Source: Candidatus Woesearchaeota archaeon (lineage in GTDB: Archaea > Nanobdellota > Nanobdellia > Woesearchaeales > WJKL01). From it: a DNA stretch of 21,824 nucleotides. The stretch covers positions 1-21,824 of the forward strand of contig JAHWIM010000057.1 in the NCBI GenBank assembly GCA_019322535.1, in the 5' to 3' direction. Below are positions 5,923 to 13,370 of the stretch, piece after piece. The position numbers and the translations under genes are program-made. Positions within the stretch are counted from its first letter, which is position 1; the number at the start of each line of letters is the position of its first letter. The notes below the pieces were generated by a model. The model ran no database searches and was not told the origin of the DNA. It worked only from the letters and a program-made list of their open reading frames with translations.

Positions 5923-6558
5923 TTATTTTTTTGTTAAATTAAAAAGTTCCTCATAAAAGTCGTTGACATTTTTTCCATATTTAGCGCTTATGCCTATGAC
6001 ATCATACTGAGGAAATGCTGCTTGTACTTTCTTCAAATCTGCTTTTTTCAAATCAATTTTATTTGCTACGATCAAAACTGGAATATCCCTAGCTGCTAAA
6101 TTACCTACCATAGTTATGTTCACTTGACTATAAGGATCTTTAGTAGCGTCAAGAACAATAGTAACTGCGTTCATGTCATCTAGCCATTTTATAGAGTCAA
6201 TAACACCTTTTGTCGCCTCTTTTGCTCTTTTTTTAGCTTCACTCTCTTTTAAACCTGATTTTATAAAATCCTCATAATCAATTCTAGTTGCAATTCCAGG
6301 GGTATCAACTAAATTAAAAGATAGTTCTCTTCCTTTTTTATTTTTAATACTAATTTGTTCTTTAATCTGAATTTCTCTAGTTTCATGAGCAATATTAGAA
6401 ACAGAACCCATCTCTTCCCCAAGCCAGTCTTTGCAAATCTTGTTTGCTAAAGTTGTTTTACCGGCGTTAGGAGGGCCGTAAAGTCCTAATTTCACATGCT
6501 TCTGTTTACCAAAGAAGTTTAACAGAAATTTGTTTAAAAATCGCTTCCAAAAACTCAT
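5923..6558 (-). CDS. Era-like small GTPase, OapA-like
   Basis: A 211-aa P-loop GTPase with G1 GPPNAGKTT (28-36), G3 DTPG in NLVDTPGIATR, G4 NKID in IVANKIDLKK, and G5 SAK in IGISAKYGKN. A basic, Phe-rich N terminus (about 1-20) may be a membrane- or RNA-contacting tail. There is no KH domain, so it is not bacterial-type Era. It is the GTPase that accompanies DUF2073 and the Zn-ribbon protein in archaea, and the three likely act together; the trio is origin-linked in haloarchaea. ATG at 6558 is about 45 nt from a TATA box (6598-6611), implying a leader of about 20 nt. Confidence 0.85.
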   Translation of the reverse strand: MSFWKRFLNKFLLNFFGKQKHVKLGLYGPPNAGKTTLANKICKDWLGEEMGSVSNIAHETREIQIKEQISIKNKKGRELSFNLVDTPGIATRIDYEDFIKSGLKESEAKKRAKEATKGVIDSIKWLDDMNAVTIVLDATKDPYSQVNITMVGNLAARDIPVLIVANKIDLKKADLKKVQAAFPQYDVIGISAKYGKNVNDFYEELFNLTKK

Positions 6559-6590
6559 TAGTCACACACTCTATCTTTATTAGCTCCCAA

Positions 6591-6614
6591 ACAAAATTTG
6601 TATATAAATTTTGT
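6591..6614 (-). promoter_or_regulatory. palindrome overlapping the TATA box of the GTPase operon
   Basis: ACAAAATTT (6591-6599) and AAATTTTGT (6606-6614) are perfect inverted arms around GTATAT, giving a 24-bp palindrome with one mismatched pair. On the minus strand it contains AAATTTATATAC, the likely TATA element of the GTPase-DUF2073-Zn-ribbon operon. A dimeric repressor bound here would block TBP. AT-richness raises the chance of coincidence. Confidence 0.45.
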
Positions 6615-6618
6615 GTTT

Positions 6619-7785
6619 TTATTCAATTTTTAAGCTGTTTTTAACAATATCTTTAATTCTGCTTATATCCTTTTTCTCTACTTTTTCCCTTAGCTCCATC
6701 TTTGCAAGTGCTTTGCACAACCTCATTATCCCAATAACAAGTCTAGGAGATACTTCAATCAAGTATTTAGTTTCATATTTTTTAATTTGTGCAACAAAAT
6801 CAACTATTTCCTTGTGCATCTCTTTAGGAAACTCAACTTTTTCTATTTTATTAGTATATTCAACATAATCCTTTATAAATTCCTTATCTGCTTCATTAAC
6901 TTTCTTTTTTTCTCCAGAGACAATTTTATCTGCTATCTCTCTAAATCTTCTAAAATCAGGTTTTCTTACGAGAAAAATCAAATGAAACCTAGTAAGTAAA
7001 GCAGGATCAAAAGGCATTTCTTTTTTTAATTCACTTATTGTTTTCCCTCTAAATCTATCTCCCCTAGGATTTGCAGTAGCTAAAACCTTAATCCTTGCAT
7101 CAAATTTATAATGGTGGCCTCCTTTATCATAAGTTACAAACCCTTTTTCCATGGCATTATATAATCCTGCTCTGCTATCTTCTTTCATCAAGTTTAGCTC
7201 ATCAATACAGCAAAGCCCTTTATCAGCTTTTGGCAAAATTCCTTTAATTATTTCATTACCTCTAACAGTCACAACTAATCCAGCACCACTAGTTCCGCTT
7301 CCTAAACCAAAAGAAGCTATTGGACTTAACTCAGAAGCAGCCCTTAATAAGTCTGTTTTGCCTGTTCCAGGATCTCCTAAAAGCAAAATATGTATTGGTT
7401 GAGCAGAAAAAAGCTGTAAAGCAATTGCTTTTCTAGCATCTTCCATGCCTTTAATATTAGTAGCAATATATTTTGGTAATTCTTCAAATGCTTTATGAGA
7501 AAAAACCTTAAATAGTTTTTTTTCAGCTCCTTTTCTAATGTCAGAATTAATATCACTCACATCAATATTCTCAGTTTCTGCCTTAATTTCAGGATAATGA
7601 ATATGATCAGTAATGTTAAGTTCAAGTTTTTTATATTCTATAGAAATCTTCCTTTCCTTAAGTAAACTCTTTATTAATTTTATTCTTTCAGTATCTTTAA
7701 TATATTCCTGAATAGTGTTTAAACTAACTTTTTCTTTATCATTCAACCGCCTTAATTTATTAATGATGTGAGAAATTTTAGGCAT
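6619..7785 (-). CDS. MCM-like AAA+ ATPase lacking the N-terminal MCM domain
   Basis: A 388-aa AAA+ protein with MCM-type motifs: Walker A GDPGTGKT (137-144), the presensor region GSGTSGAGLVVTV, Walker B LCCIDELNLM (191-200), sensor 1 ATANPRGDRF and an arginine-finger motif LLTRFHLIF. A C-terminal helical lid follows (SPRLVIGIMRLCKALAKM). The first 110 residues are helical and do not show the OB-fold and zinc-binding cysteines of replicative archaeal MCM (usually over 600 aa), so this is a shortened relative or a distinct family, not a full replicative helicase. The frame extends to 7890, but the ATG at 7785 is chosen because a TATA-like CTTTTTATTTAAC lies about 25 nt upstream; the longer form would read through two palindromes. 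Confidence 0.8.
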   Translation of the reverse strand: MPKISHIINKLRRLNDKEKVSLNTIQEYIKDTERIKLIKSLLKERKISIEYKKLELNITDHIHYPEIKAETENIDVSDINSDIRKGAEKKLFKVFSHKAFEELPKYIATNIKGMEDARKAIALQLFSAQPIHILLLGDPGTGKTDLLRAASELSPIASFGLGSGTSGAGLVVTVRGNEIIKGILPKADKGLCCIDELNLMKEDSRAGLYNAMEKGFVTYDKGGHHYKFDARIKVLATANPRGDRFRGKTISELKKEMPFDPALLTRFHLIFLVRKPDFRRFREIADKIVSGEKKKVNEADKEFIKDYVEYTNKIEKVEFPKEMHKEIVDFVAQIKKYETKYLIEVSPRLVIGIMRLCKALAKMELREKVEKKDISRIKDIVKNSLKIE

Positions 7786-7803
7786 TTTAATAAGAAAAAA
7801 GAA

Positions 7804-7816
7804 GTTAAATAAAAAG
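7804..7816 (-). promoter_or_regulatory. TATA-like box for the MCM-like gene
   Basis: CTTTTTATTTAAC on the minus strand, centred 25 nt from the ATG at 7785, predicts a leaderless start. It decides against the longer frame starting at 7890. Confidence 0.5.
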
Positions 7817-7827
7817 TTTGTTAATTT

Positions 7828-7851
7828 TTCAAAAACCATATGATTTTTGAA
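7828..7851. repeat. 24-bp near-perfect palindrome upstream of the MCM-like gene
   Basis: TTCAAAAA (7828-7835) and TTTTTGAA (7844-7851) flank CCATATGA, so the whole block is palindromic except one pair. It sits just upstream of the TATA box of the MCM-like gene and could be an operator, or the second part of a tandem terminator for the secreted-protein gene. Confidence 0.5.
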
Positions 7852-7854
7852 GCT

Positions 7855-7877
7855 CAGAATTCCACTGTGGAATTCTG
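7855..7877 (-). terminator. 11-bp inverted repeat after the cysteine-rich protein gene
   Basis: CAGAATTCCAC (7855-7865) and GTGGAATTCTG (7867-7877) are perfect complements around one base. As RNA this gives about a 9-bp stem with a 5-nt loop, starting 6 nt after the stop codon at 7883. No long U-run follows directly, so hairpin termination is an inference; the near-zero spacer is also typical of a dimer-binding site. Confidence 0.5.
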
Positions 7878-7882
7878 TTGTT

Positions 7883-10075
7883 TTAACCAAACAAACTTCT
7901 TAACCATTCAAATATGCTCTCTAAAATTCCTCTTGTCTCTCTTAATTCCTTCTCAAGACTGATACATACTCCGTTATGACAACTGTTGCTTAAACATTCA
8001 TAGCTATTCTGGCATATGTGACCATCTTGTTTCTGTCTATCAAATTCTCTATTTAAATTACAGAAAACTGGATTTTTATTATCATCCACCCTTCTTGTTC
8101 CAAATGGCAAACAAGTACTGTCACTTAAACATCCATTTTTACATGTTACTCTTGTCTCTACGCAAGGAGGGCATGGTCCACCGCAATCAACTCCTGTTTC
8201 TCCATCATTCCATATTCCATCAGTGCATGTTGGAACTTCAATTTCTTCGTCATCTGAGCAGTCAAATTTTATATATTCATCTATGCCATCCATTCTAGTG
8301 TAAGCATATCCACCACAACTGCTTTTCCAGGTTATTTTATTATCTTCTCTACCAACAACATCAATTTTACAAGAAGTTGTTCCTCTACAAGACAATTCAT
8401 GAGGTTCTGCTGAGTAGCATTTTTCTTGTTCTGTTGCACCCATAAATAAACATTTAACTTGTTCTCTGACTAATACTAGTGGTTCGTCATCATCTTCTGG
8501 TTCTTCTAAGCAAGCTCCATTTTTGCACCCATATGGACATTCCTTATAAACAAAAGAATTCCAGTAACCATCTTCACAGTATCTTTCCACAACAGTGTCT
8601 CCAATTGACACACATTTTCCTGTAGGATCTTCACTATCAACACAACAATCAACAAAAGTAAATAATTCTGGCGGCTGATTTGAATAACCAGTTACCTCTC
8701 CTTTTACAAAATAATTCTTTCCACCATCAGAATCTGTACAAGTTATTTCTTCTTCAGGTGCTTCTAAACAAGCTCCATTCTTGCAGCCATAAGGGCAGTG
8801 ATAAAAATCAAAATCAGCTTGTCCAGAATTTTTGTCAGATGGACACATAAATTCAATAAGGTCTCCATTCCCCTCACAAAAATCTTCACTTGTTCCATGA
8901 AGTCCAGGTAAATTTATTTCTACGATACCTTGTTTATAATAATTCTTCCCACCATCAGAATCAGTGCATTGAACACTTGGTTCTTCTAAACAAGCTCCAT
9001 TGCTGCATCCAGATGGGCAGTTATAGGTTACTGAGAATATATCTGTATAAGGATCACAATAACCTTCTCTGATAATTCCTTCTTCTTCAAGATAGTATTC
9101 TACTAAATTACTATTTGAACAATAATCTGTTTTACAGAGTCCACCCATACAAGCACTTCCTTTTTGATAATAGTTCTTTCCATTATCTGATTCAGTGCAT
9201 GAAATCCCGCAATCCTGAGGACAACTTTGTGGTGTTTCTCCATAACCAGGAGTACTATGGGTAAAACATACACCATCACCACAATAAGGTATTTCTTCAC
9301 AACATATGACTCCTGTACTACCGCAGGTTGAATCTAGAGAACTTACATGATCATAATGTCCACAACCTCTAACTGCACTAGTACATTTATATCCTTGGCT
9401 TGTGCATGATGGTCCTGTTACAAACAAATCAATCAAGTCTGCGCTTTCTAATTCTGTATCTAATATTGTATTTACTGTTAAACCTCTTCCATTAAGTATG
9501 TTTTGGATGTCTATGGCAAAAATAACATATTCTGCTGGAGAATATGATCCAACAATTATTACTGCTTCATCATGATATATTGCAGTTACAACTTTTTGCT
9601 CTGCAACGTATGCATTAACTTCACTAAATAATTTTACTGAACCAACTGGAATGTCATATCCTTTATCTTCTAATTGAAATGTTAATTGTGTTGCAGTCAT
9701 TACATCCTCAGCAGGTGCTTGATCATCAACTGCTATTATGAAAGGAGGTGTAAATTTTTCCTCTTCAATTACATTAAAGCATAGATAAGCTGTTGGTTCT
9801 ATTCCTGAATTATCTATGTCAAGAAGTTTGATAGAGATTCCATCTCTTTTAGCAACACTGCCTATATTCATAACATACATCTCCCCAGTATCAAGATGTT
9901 TTAAATCAATTTGATTGTCAGCTATATCAATATCTCTTACCTCTAATAGAACACCATTAAAAATAATTTCCTCATCTTCTGCATAATAATCTTCTAGATC
10001 ACATGTGTCTGTTGCTAAAGCAGATATTGTGCTTAAGCAAAAAACCATAATCAAACTTAATAATATTTTTTTCAT
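7883..10075 (-). CDS. large secreted cysteine-rich repeat protein
   Basis: A 730-aa exported protein. Residues 1-21 are a signal peptide (MKKILLSLIMVFCLSTISALA). Residues about 22-215 form an extracellular domain resembling S-layer-associated modules of related archaea, including an AEDVMTATQLTFQL...YDIPVG stretch. From about 290 come three repeats starting CTESDNGKNYY/CTDSDGGKNYY/CTDSDGGKNYF and ending CP.GC.NGACLE (about 293-363, 370-436, 446-522). Then a separate Cys-rich domain, a WNDGETGVDCGGPCPPC motif (622-638), another Cys-rich block and a C-terminal amphipathic helix (LESIFEWLRSLFG). Even numbers of cysteines suggest disulfides outside the cell. The role is probably cell-surface structure or attachment; the ligand is unknown. 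GGAGG 11 nt before the ATG shows a leadered mRNA, with a TATA box near 10145-10155. Confidence 0.8.
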   Translation of the reverse strand: MKKILLSLIMVFCLSTISALATDTCDLEDYYAEDEEIIFNGVLLEVRDIDIADNQIDLKHLDTGEMYVMNIGSVAKRDGISIKLLDIDNSGIEPTAYLCFNVIEEEKFTPPFIIAVDDQAPAEDVMTATQLTFQLEDKGYDIPVGSVKLFSEVNAYVAEQKVVTAIYHDEAVIIVGSYSPAEYVIFAIDIQNILNGRGLTVNTILDTELESADLIDLFVTGPSCTSQGYKCTSAVRGCGHYDHVSSLDSTCGSTGVICCEEIPYCGDGVCFTHSTPGYGETPQSCPQDCGISCTESDNGKNYYQKGSACMGGLCKTDYCSNSNLVEYYLEEEGIIREGYCDPYTDIFSVTYNCPSGCSNGACLEEPSVQCTDSDGGKNYYKQGIVEINLPGLHGTSEDFCEGNGDLIEFMCPSDKNSGQADFDFYHCPYGCKNGACLEAPEEEITCTDSDGGKNYFVKGEVTGYSNQPPELFTFVDCCVDSEDPTGKCVSIGDTVVERYCEDGYWNSFVYKECPYGCKNGACLEEPEDDDEPLVLVREQVKCLFMGATEQEKCYSAEPHELSCRGTTSCKIDVVGREDNKITWKSSCGGYAYTRMDGIDEYIKFDCSDDEEIEVPTCTDGIWNDGETGVDCGGPCPPCVETRVTCKNGCLSDSTCLPFGTRRVDDNKNPVFCNLNREFDRQKQDGHICQNSYECLSNSCHNGVCISLEKELRETRGILESIFEWLRSLFG

Positions 10076-10144
10076 TTTAATTTTCCTCCGATTTTATAGA
10101 GTAATATATTTCCCTTTTTTCTTGAAGTATAGAAAAGCAAACAA

Positions 10145-10190
10145 TTATTTATAGGTTAGGTGGGTCAAAATTCAAAATAAGCCTTATTTT
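10145..10190 (-). promoter_or_regulatory. promoter region of the secreted protein plus a 17-bp palindrome
   Basis: On the minus strand CTATAAATAAT (10155-10145) is the likely TATA box, giving a leader of about 45 nt that carries GGAGG. Just upstream, AAAATAAG (10174-10181) and CTTATTTT (10183-10190) form a palindrome around one base. It may be an operator or part of the terminator of the preceding gene. Confidence 0.4.
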
Positions 10191-10228
10191 TTGCCCATTT
10201 AAAGAAAAAACAACTATTTAATACCCAT

Positions 10229-11191
10229 TTAGTCTTTTCCAATAAACCAGTCTGTTAATTTTATTTTTATGGCTTTTCCAATCTTTTCAACTTCAATAAT
10301 TTTCTTGTTTTGAAGTGATTTTAGGCATCTTGCTAAAGAAGTTCTAGGAATTCCTGTTTCATGCCTTATAGACGATTGAACTCCTTTATGTTCATGCTCT
10401 AAAAGATAATCAACAATCTTTTTTTCTTTTTCATTTAGTGTTTCAATGACATCTTTTGCTCTTTTGCTCACTTCTTCTTTAATTTCTGCTTTTTCTTTTT
10501 TCTTAAAAATATAAGATTCTACTTCTTTTCTAAAATAAGCAATAAGAACAGCGATGATAATCAACAGAGCTATTCCAATTTGAAGAAAGATATCGCTTCT
10601 TTTGCTTATTATGCTCTTATCTAAGTTTATTTCAATATCTTGAAGAGTCCCTTTCACGATATCAATTTCTTTAAAGCCAATCCCTCCATTGTAGCTCGCA
10701 AATATTTTACATTTGCCTACTGGAACAAAATTAACATAAAATCCTCCAAATTTATCTGTCTGTGAAGGAAAAGTTATTTCAGGATTTGGTGTGCATTCAA
10801 ATTTAAGCTCTGCATCCCCTACAATATTATCTAGTTTATCTTTTACAATTCCTTTGACAGTTCCTACAGGATATAGAAATATTGTTTGGATTAGATTATT
10901 TTTAACAGTAAACTCTGTCTTTTTATAATAATCATTTCCAGGAGTTGACAAATCATCTACTCTTATTGTTGCTTTATATCGTCCATCACCTAACTCAAGT
11001 TGAATCGCATCATTAACATACTGATCAAGATCAGTTCCATCAAGATTAATGTAAACTGCAACATTAGAAATATTCTCGTTTGTATTAGCATCTTTTAAAG
11101 GCAAAAAAACATTTGTTCTATTATCTTGTGCAAATACAGAGATGCTTAATAAAATAGTACATACTAATAATATTAAACCTCTTTTAACCAT
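10229..11191 (-). CDS. membrane-anchored winged-helix regulator with extracellular sensor
   Basis: A 320-aa one-component sensor. It has an N-terminal signal or anchor (GLILLVCTILLSISVFA, 5-21), an extracellular part with two beta-sandwich-like modules (about 25-105, then a carboxypeptidase-regulatory-like domain at about 110-195 with GTVKGIVKDKLDN and DKFGGFYVNFVPVGKCKI), a transmembrane helix (about 203-222, IGIALLIIIAVLIAYF), a charged linker, and a cytoplasmic winged helix (about 252-316, KIVDYLLEHEHKGVQSS...TGIPRTSLARCLKSLQNKKII). This layout is a recurring archaeal membrane-bound transcription-factor design. It lies upstream of the Cys-rich secreted protein on the same strand and may respond to the envelope. 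TATA 11211-11224 places a leaderless start at the ATG. Confidence 0.82.
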   Translation of the reverse strand: MVKRGLILLVCTILLSISVFAQDNRTNVFLPLKDANTNENISNVAVYINLDGTDLDQYVNDAIQLELGDGRYKATIRVDDLSTPGNDYYKKTEFTVKNNLIQTIFLYPVGTVKGIVKDKLDNIVGDAELKFECTPNPEITFPSQTDKFGGFYVNFVPVGKCKIFASYNGGIGFKEIDIVKGTLQDIEINLDKSIISKRSDIFLQIGIALLIIIAVLIAYFRKEVESYIFKKKEKAEIKEEVSKRAKDVIETLNEKEKKIVDYLLEHEHKGVQSSIRHETGIPRTSLARCLKSLQNKKIIEVEKIGKAIKIKLTDWFIGKD

Positions 11192-11210
11192 TCAAAAACC
11201 AATAAACTTT

Positions 11211-11251
11211 GATATTATTAAATCTTTCTTAAAATAAAAAACTTTTTATAA
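11211..11251. promoter_or_regulatory. divergent TATA boxes between 11191 and 11273
   Basis: Minus-strand GATTTAATAATATC (11224-11211) lies about 26 nt before the ATG at 11191. Plus-strand CTTTTTATAACC (11242-11253) lies about 26 nt before the ATG at 11273. Both predict leaderless mRNAs, and the membrane regulator may autoregulate here. Confidence 0.55.
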
Positions 11252-11272
11252 CCATGAAACAAAAATTAAAAA

Positions 11273-11842
11273 ATGGAAGAAGTAATTAGACAAAATATAA
11301 TTGTTGACTTAAGAAAAGCAATTCCTGCAATAAAAAAAGAGGATGTGCCAACATTAAAAGAGCTTTCTAATCAAACAATTAAGGATGTTTCTATTCTGCA
11401 AAGCAGAAATTTGACATTAGTTGCTATAATCATCTATTCTCTTTCAAAGATAATTGCAAGAAGTGAACAAATGCCTAATTGGTGGGGAAAAACAAAGAGC
11501 AAGATAATAAAAGATATTGATAGAGCAAGAAGTTTTTTAGAAAAAAACAAACAAGATGATTATAAAGTAAGAATAAAAAAAGTGCTAAAAAATATTGGAA
11601 AGGTGGACAAAAGTCTTCAGTTATACATAGAGGATGTATTAGACAAAGCAAAAATAATCAAAGGAGCAAAATTATATGAGCAAGGTCTTTCTGTAGGAAG
11701 AGCAGCAGAATTCTTAGATATTTCACAATGGGAATTAATGAGTTATGTTGGCAAAACCAAAATAATAGATAGGTATGAAGAAGAAGTAATACCTGTTTCA
11801 GTAAGGCTAGATCATGCTAAAAAAGCATTTAATATAAAATGA
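11273..11842 (+). CDS. protein with UPF0175-like C-terminal helix-turn-helix
   Basis: A 189-aa soluble, helical, basic protein. Residues about 1-125 have no family I recognise. Residues about 128-165 (AKLYEQGLSVGRAAEFLDIS, then QWELMSYVGKT) fit the UPF0175 antitoxin-like motif, in which a short helix pair with a conserved AAE..G/DIS..E core precedes the C terminus. UPF0175 proteins are commonly paired with PIN-domain toxins. Here the next gene encodes a PIN-like protein and overlaps by 4 bp (ATGA), so the pair fits a toxin-antitoxin or nuclease-regulator layout. The extra N-terminal domain makes it larger than a usual UPF0175 antitoxin (about 80-100 aa). Leaderless start from TATA 11242-11253. 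Confidence 0.65.
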   Translation: MEEVIRQNIIVDLRKAIPAIKKEDVPTLKELSNQTIKDVSILQSRNLTLVAIIIYSLSKIIARSEQMPNWWGKTKSKIIKDIDRARSFLEKNKQDDYKVRIKKVLKNIGKVDKSLQLYIEDVLDKAKIIKGAKLYEQGLSVGRAAEFLDISQWELMSYVGKTKIIDRYEEEVIPVSVRLDHAKKAFNIK

Positions 11843-12531
11843 CAAAAAAGATAATATATGACACAGGCTCTATAATCTCACTTGTAACAAATAATTTATT
11901 ATGGATTCTAGAACCCTTAAAAGAACAATTTGGAGGAGAATTCTATATAACTCCAGCAGTTAAAGAAGAATTGATAAATAAACCATTAAAAACAAAACGT
12001 TTTGAACTTGAAGCAATGCAGGTTTTCCAATATATTAAAAGAGGAATTATTAAAGTAATAGACCAAAACAGGATTAAAGAAATGGCTGATAAACTGTTGT
12101 TTCTTGCAAATCATTCTTTTAGATCTCATGGAAAATGGATAAAAATAGTTCATGAAGCTGAAATAGAAGTCTTAGCAGCAGACGCAGTTTTAGATGCTTC
12201 AGCAGTTGTAATAGATGAAAGAACAGTTAGAATATTTCTAGAAAACAGCCCAAAACTAACAGAACTAATGGAAAAGAGATTACATTCAAAAATAAAACCT
12301 CATAAGAATAATATAAAGGATTTTAAAAAAATACTAGAAGATGTACAAGTGATAAGATCAACAGAAATAGTAACAATAGCTTACAAGCTTGGCTTATTAG
12401 ATGAGTATCAAATTAAAGAAATTGATTCTCCAAAAAAAAGACTGCTTGATGCTGCGTTATGGGCACTTAAAATAAGAGGATGTGCTATCTCAAAGAAAGA
12501 AATAGAAGAAATAATCAAGTTAGAAGCATGA
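11839..12531 (+). CDS. PIN-like domain protein (possible RNase)
   Basis: A 230-aa protein. The N terminus IIYDTGSIISLV carries the first PIN aspartate (D8), YITPAVKEELINKP supplies a candidate acidic residue, and AEIEVLAADAVLDASAVVIDERTVRIF resembles the later PIN acidic cluster. The remaining C-terminal part, from about 150 on, is helical and longer than in VapC toxins (about 130-150 aa). Metal-dependent RNase activity is inferred from the fold only. It is translationally coupled to the UPF0175-like gene upstream and to the membrane protease gene downstream (4-bp ATGA overlaps on both sides), so the three are made together. It could instead be an RNA-processing factor rather than a toxin. 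Confidence 0.65.
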   Translation: MTKKIIYDTGSIISLVTNNLLWILEPLKEQFGGEFYITPAVKEELINKPLKTKRFELEAMQVFQYIKRGIIKVIDQNRIKEMADKLLFLANHSFRSHGKWIKIVHEAEIEVLAADAVLDASAVVIDERTVRIFLENSPKLTELMEKRLHSKIKPHKNNIKDFKKILEDVQVIRSTEIVTIAYKLGLLDEYQIKEIDSPKKRLLDAALWALKIRGCAISKKEIEEIIKLEA

Positions 12532-13118
12532 AATATATATTAAGATTCTCAAAACCAGAAATATTTGATTTGTTTAAAGCATGGTTTGTAATTTCCTTAG
12601 CTTTTGCAATAGTTATGAGGCGTAGTGGATTATTTTCGATTCTTTTCATACAAACAGTTTTAATAGCAGCCCTTACAGTGGGTGTTGGCTTTATAGCACA
12701 TGAACTAGGTCATAAATTTGTAGCACAAAAATATAGCTGTTTTGCTGAATTTAGAGCATATAACAATATGTTGTGGTTAGCAATAATTATGAGTTTTGTT
12801 GGTTTTATCTTTGCAGCACCAGGAGCAGTAATGATTGCAGGACATGTTGATAGAATAAGAAATGGAAGAATCTCAGCAGCAGGTCCTTTTATGAGCTTAT
12901 TAGTAGCAACTGTTTTCCTAATACTTTTCTTCTATTTACCTTATTTCAGAATAATAGCACTATACGGATTTATTATAAACTCCTGGATAGCTTTATTCAA
13001 CCTAATTCCCTTTCCACCTTTTGATGGAAGAAAAATATATAAATGGAATAAAGTAGTTTATATAGTAATGATCAGCATTGCTTTCATATTCATGTTTTTT
13101 CAATCTTCAATGAGGTGA
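12528..13118 (+). CDS. M50/site-2-protease-like membrane metallopeptidase
   Basis: A 196-aa polytopic membrane protein with the zinc motif HELGH (in VGFIAHELGHKFVA), and the third-ligand motif NLIPFPPFDGRKI near the C terminus, both diagnostic of the M50 family. Several hydrophobic helices surround them (about 15-55, 78-100, 110-130, 140-160, 170-190). Such enzymes cut transmembrane segments, often to release regulators. The frame is open from 12480, but the ATG at 12528 overlaps the PIN gene stop (ATGA) and gives the natural start. There is no PDZ domain, so it is a minimal S2P. The substrate is unknown; the small membrane protein next door is a candidate. Confidence 0.8.
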   Translation: MKYILRFSKPEIFDLFKAWFVISLAFAIVMRRSGLFSILFIQTVLIAALTVGVGFIAHELGHKFVAQKYSCFAEFRAYNNMLWLAIIMSFVGFIFAAPGAVMIAGHVDRIRNGRISAAGPFMSLLVATVFLILFFYLPYFRIIALYGFIINSWIALFNLIPFPPFDGRKIYKWNKVVYIVMISIAFIFMFFQSSMR

Positions 13119-13122
13119 TATA

Positions 13123-13290
13123 ATGGCAAAAGAACATCCACCTGTATCAGGTCTTGGATTAATCTTGGTTCTTGTTGGCGTAGTCTGGCTTGGTAAAGAT
13201 ATGGGGTGGATTCCAGAAAATCTGCCTTTGCTTCCAATAACTTTGATCATTATTGGTCTTATACTAATGTTCAGAAAATACAAAAAATAG
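13123..13290 (+). CDS. 55-aa two-helix small membrane protein
   Basis: The product starts MAKEHPPVSG and has two hydrophobic stretches (GLGLILVLVGVVWLG and LPLLPITLIIIGLILMF) joined by KDMGWIPEN, ending in FRKYKK. The repeated LI..VG pattern resembles small envelope-stress-type two-helix domains, but I cannot name a family. GAGGTGAT overlaps the stop codon of the M50 gene, 4 nt before this ATG, so it is the last gene of that operon. The codon pattern and the ideal ribosome site support a real gene. Confidence 0.75.
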   Translation: MAKEHPPVSGLGLILVLVGVVWLGKDMGWIPENLPLLPITLIIIGLILMFRKYKK

Positions 13291-13293
13291 GAA

Positions 13294-13316
13294 TATTTAT
13301 ATACTCCGGTGTATAT
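13294..13316 (+). promoter_or_regulatory. promoter with overlapping 18-bp palindrome
   Basis: The TATA element ATTTATATAC (about 13295-13304) runs into ATATAC-t-CCGG-t-GTATAT (13299-13316), an 18-bp palindrome broken only by one T/T pair. A second TATA-like TGTATAAATTT follows at 13321-13331. It serves the small gene at 13371. A dimeric regulator at the palindrome would occlude TBP. Confidence 0.5.
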
Positions 13317-13370
13317 TTTATGTATAAATTTACCTATTTTTAGGGGTAAAATCAGTTCAGGGGTGAAAAA

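Noticed and set aside
7785..7883. Replication origin between the MCM-like gene and the secreted-protein gene
   Set aside because: Palindromes are present, but there is no orc1/cdc6 gene and no set of repeated origin boxes; gene neighbourhood alone is not enough.
7786..7890. Longer start of the MCM-like gene
   Set aside because: It would run through two palindromes and its own TATA box, and would overlap the end of the secreted-protein gene.
8500..9250. CRISPR-like spaced repeats in the secreted-protein gene
   Set aside because: The periodic similarity comes from in-frame protein repeats (CTDSDGG...NGACLE) with no equal spacing or identical repeat units.
12480..12527. Upstream start of the M50 protease gene
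   Set aside because: The ATG at 12528 overlaps the previous stop codon in an ATGA, the normal coupling pattern; the extra residues are charged and out of place before a membrane helix.
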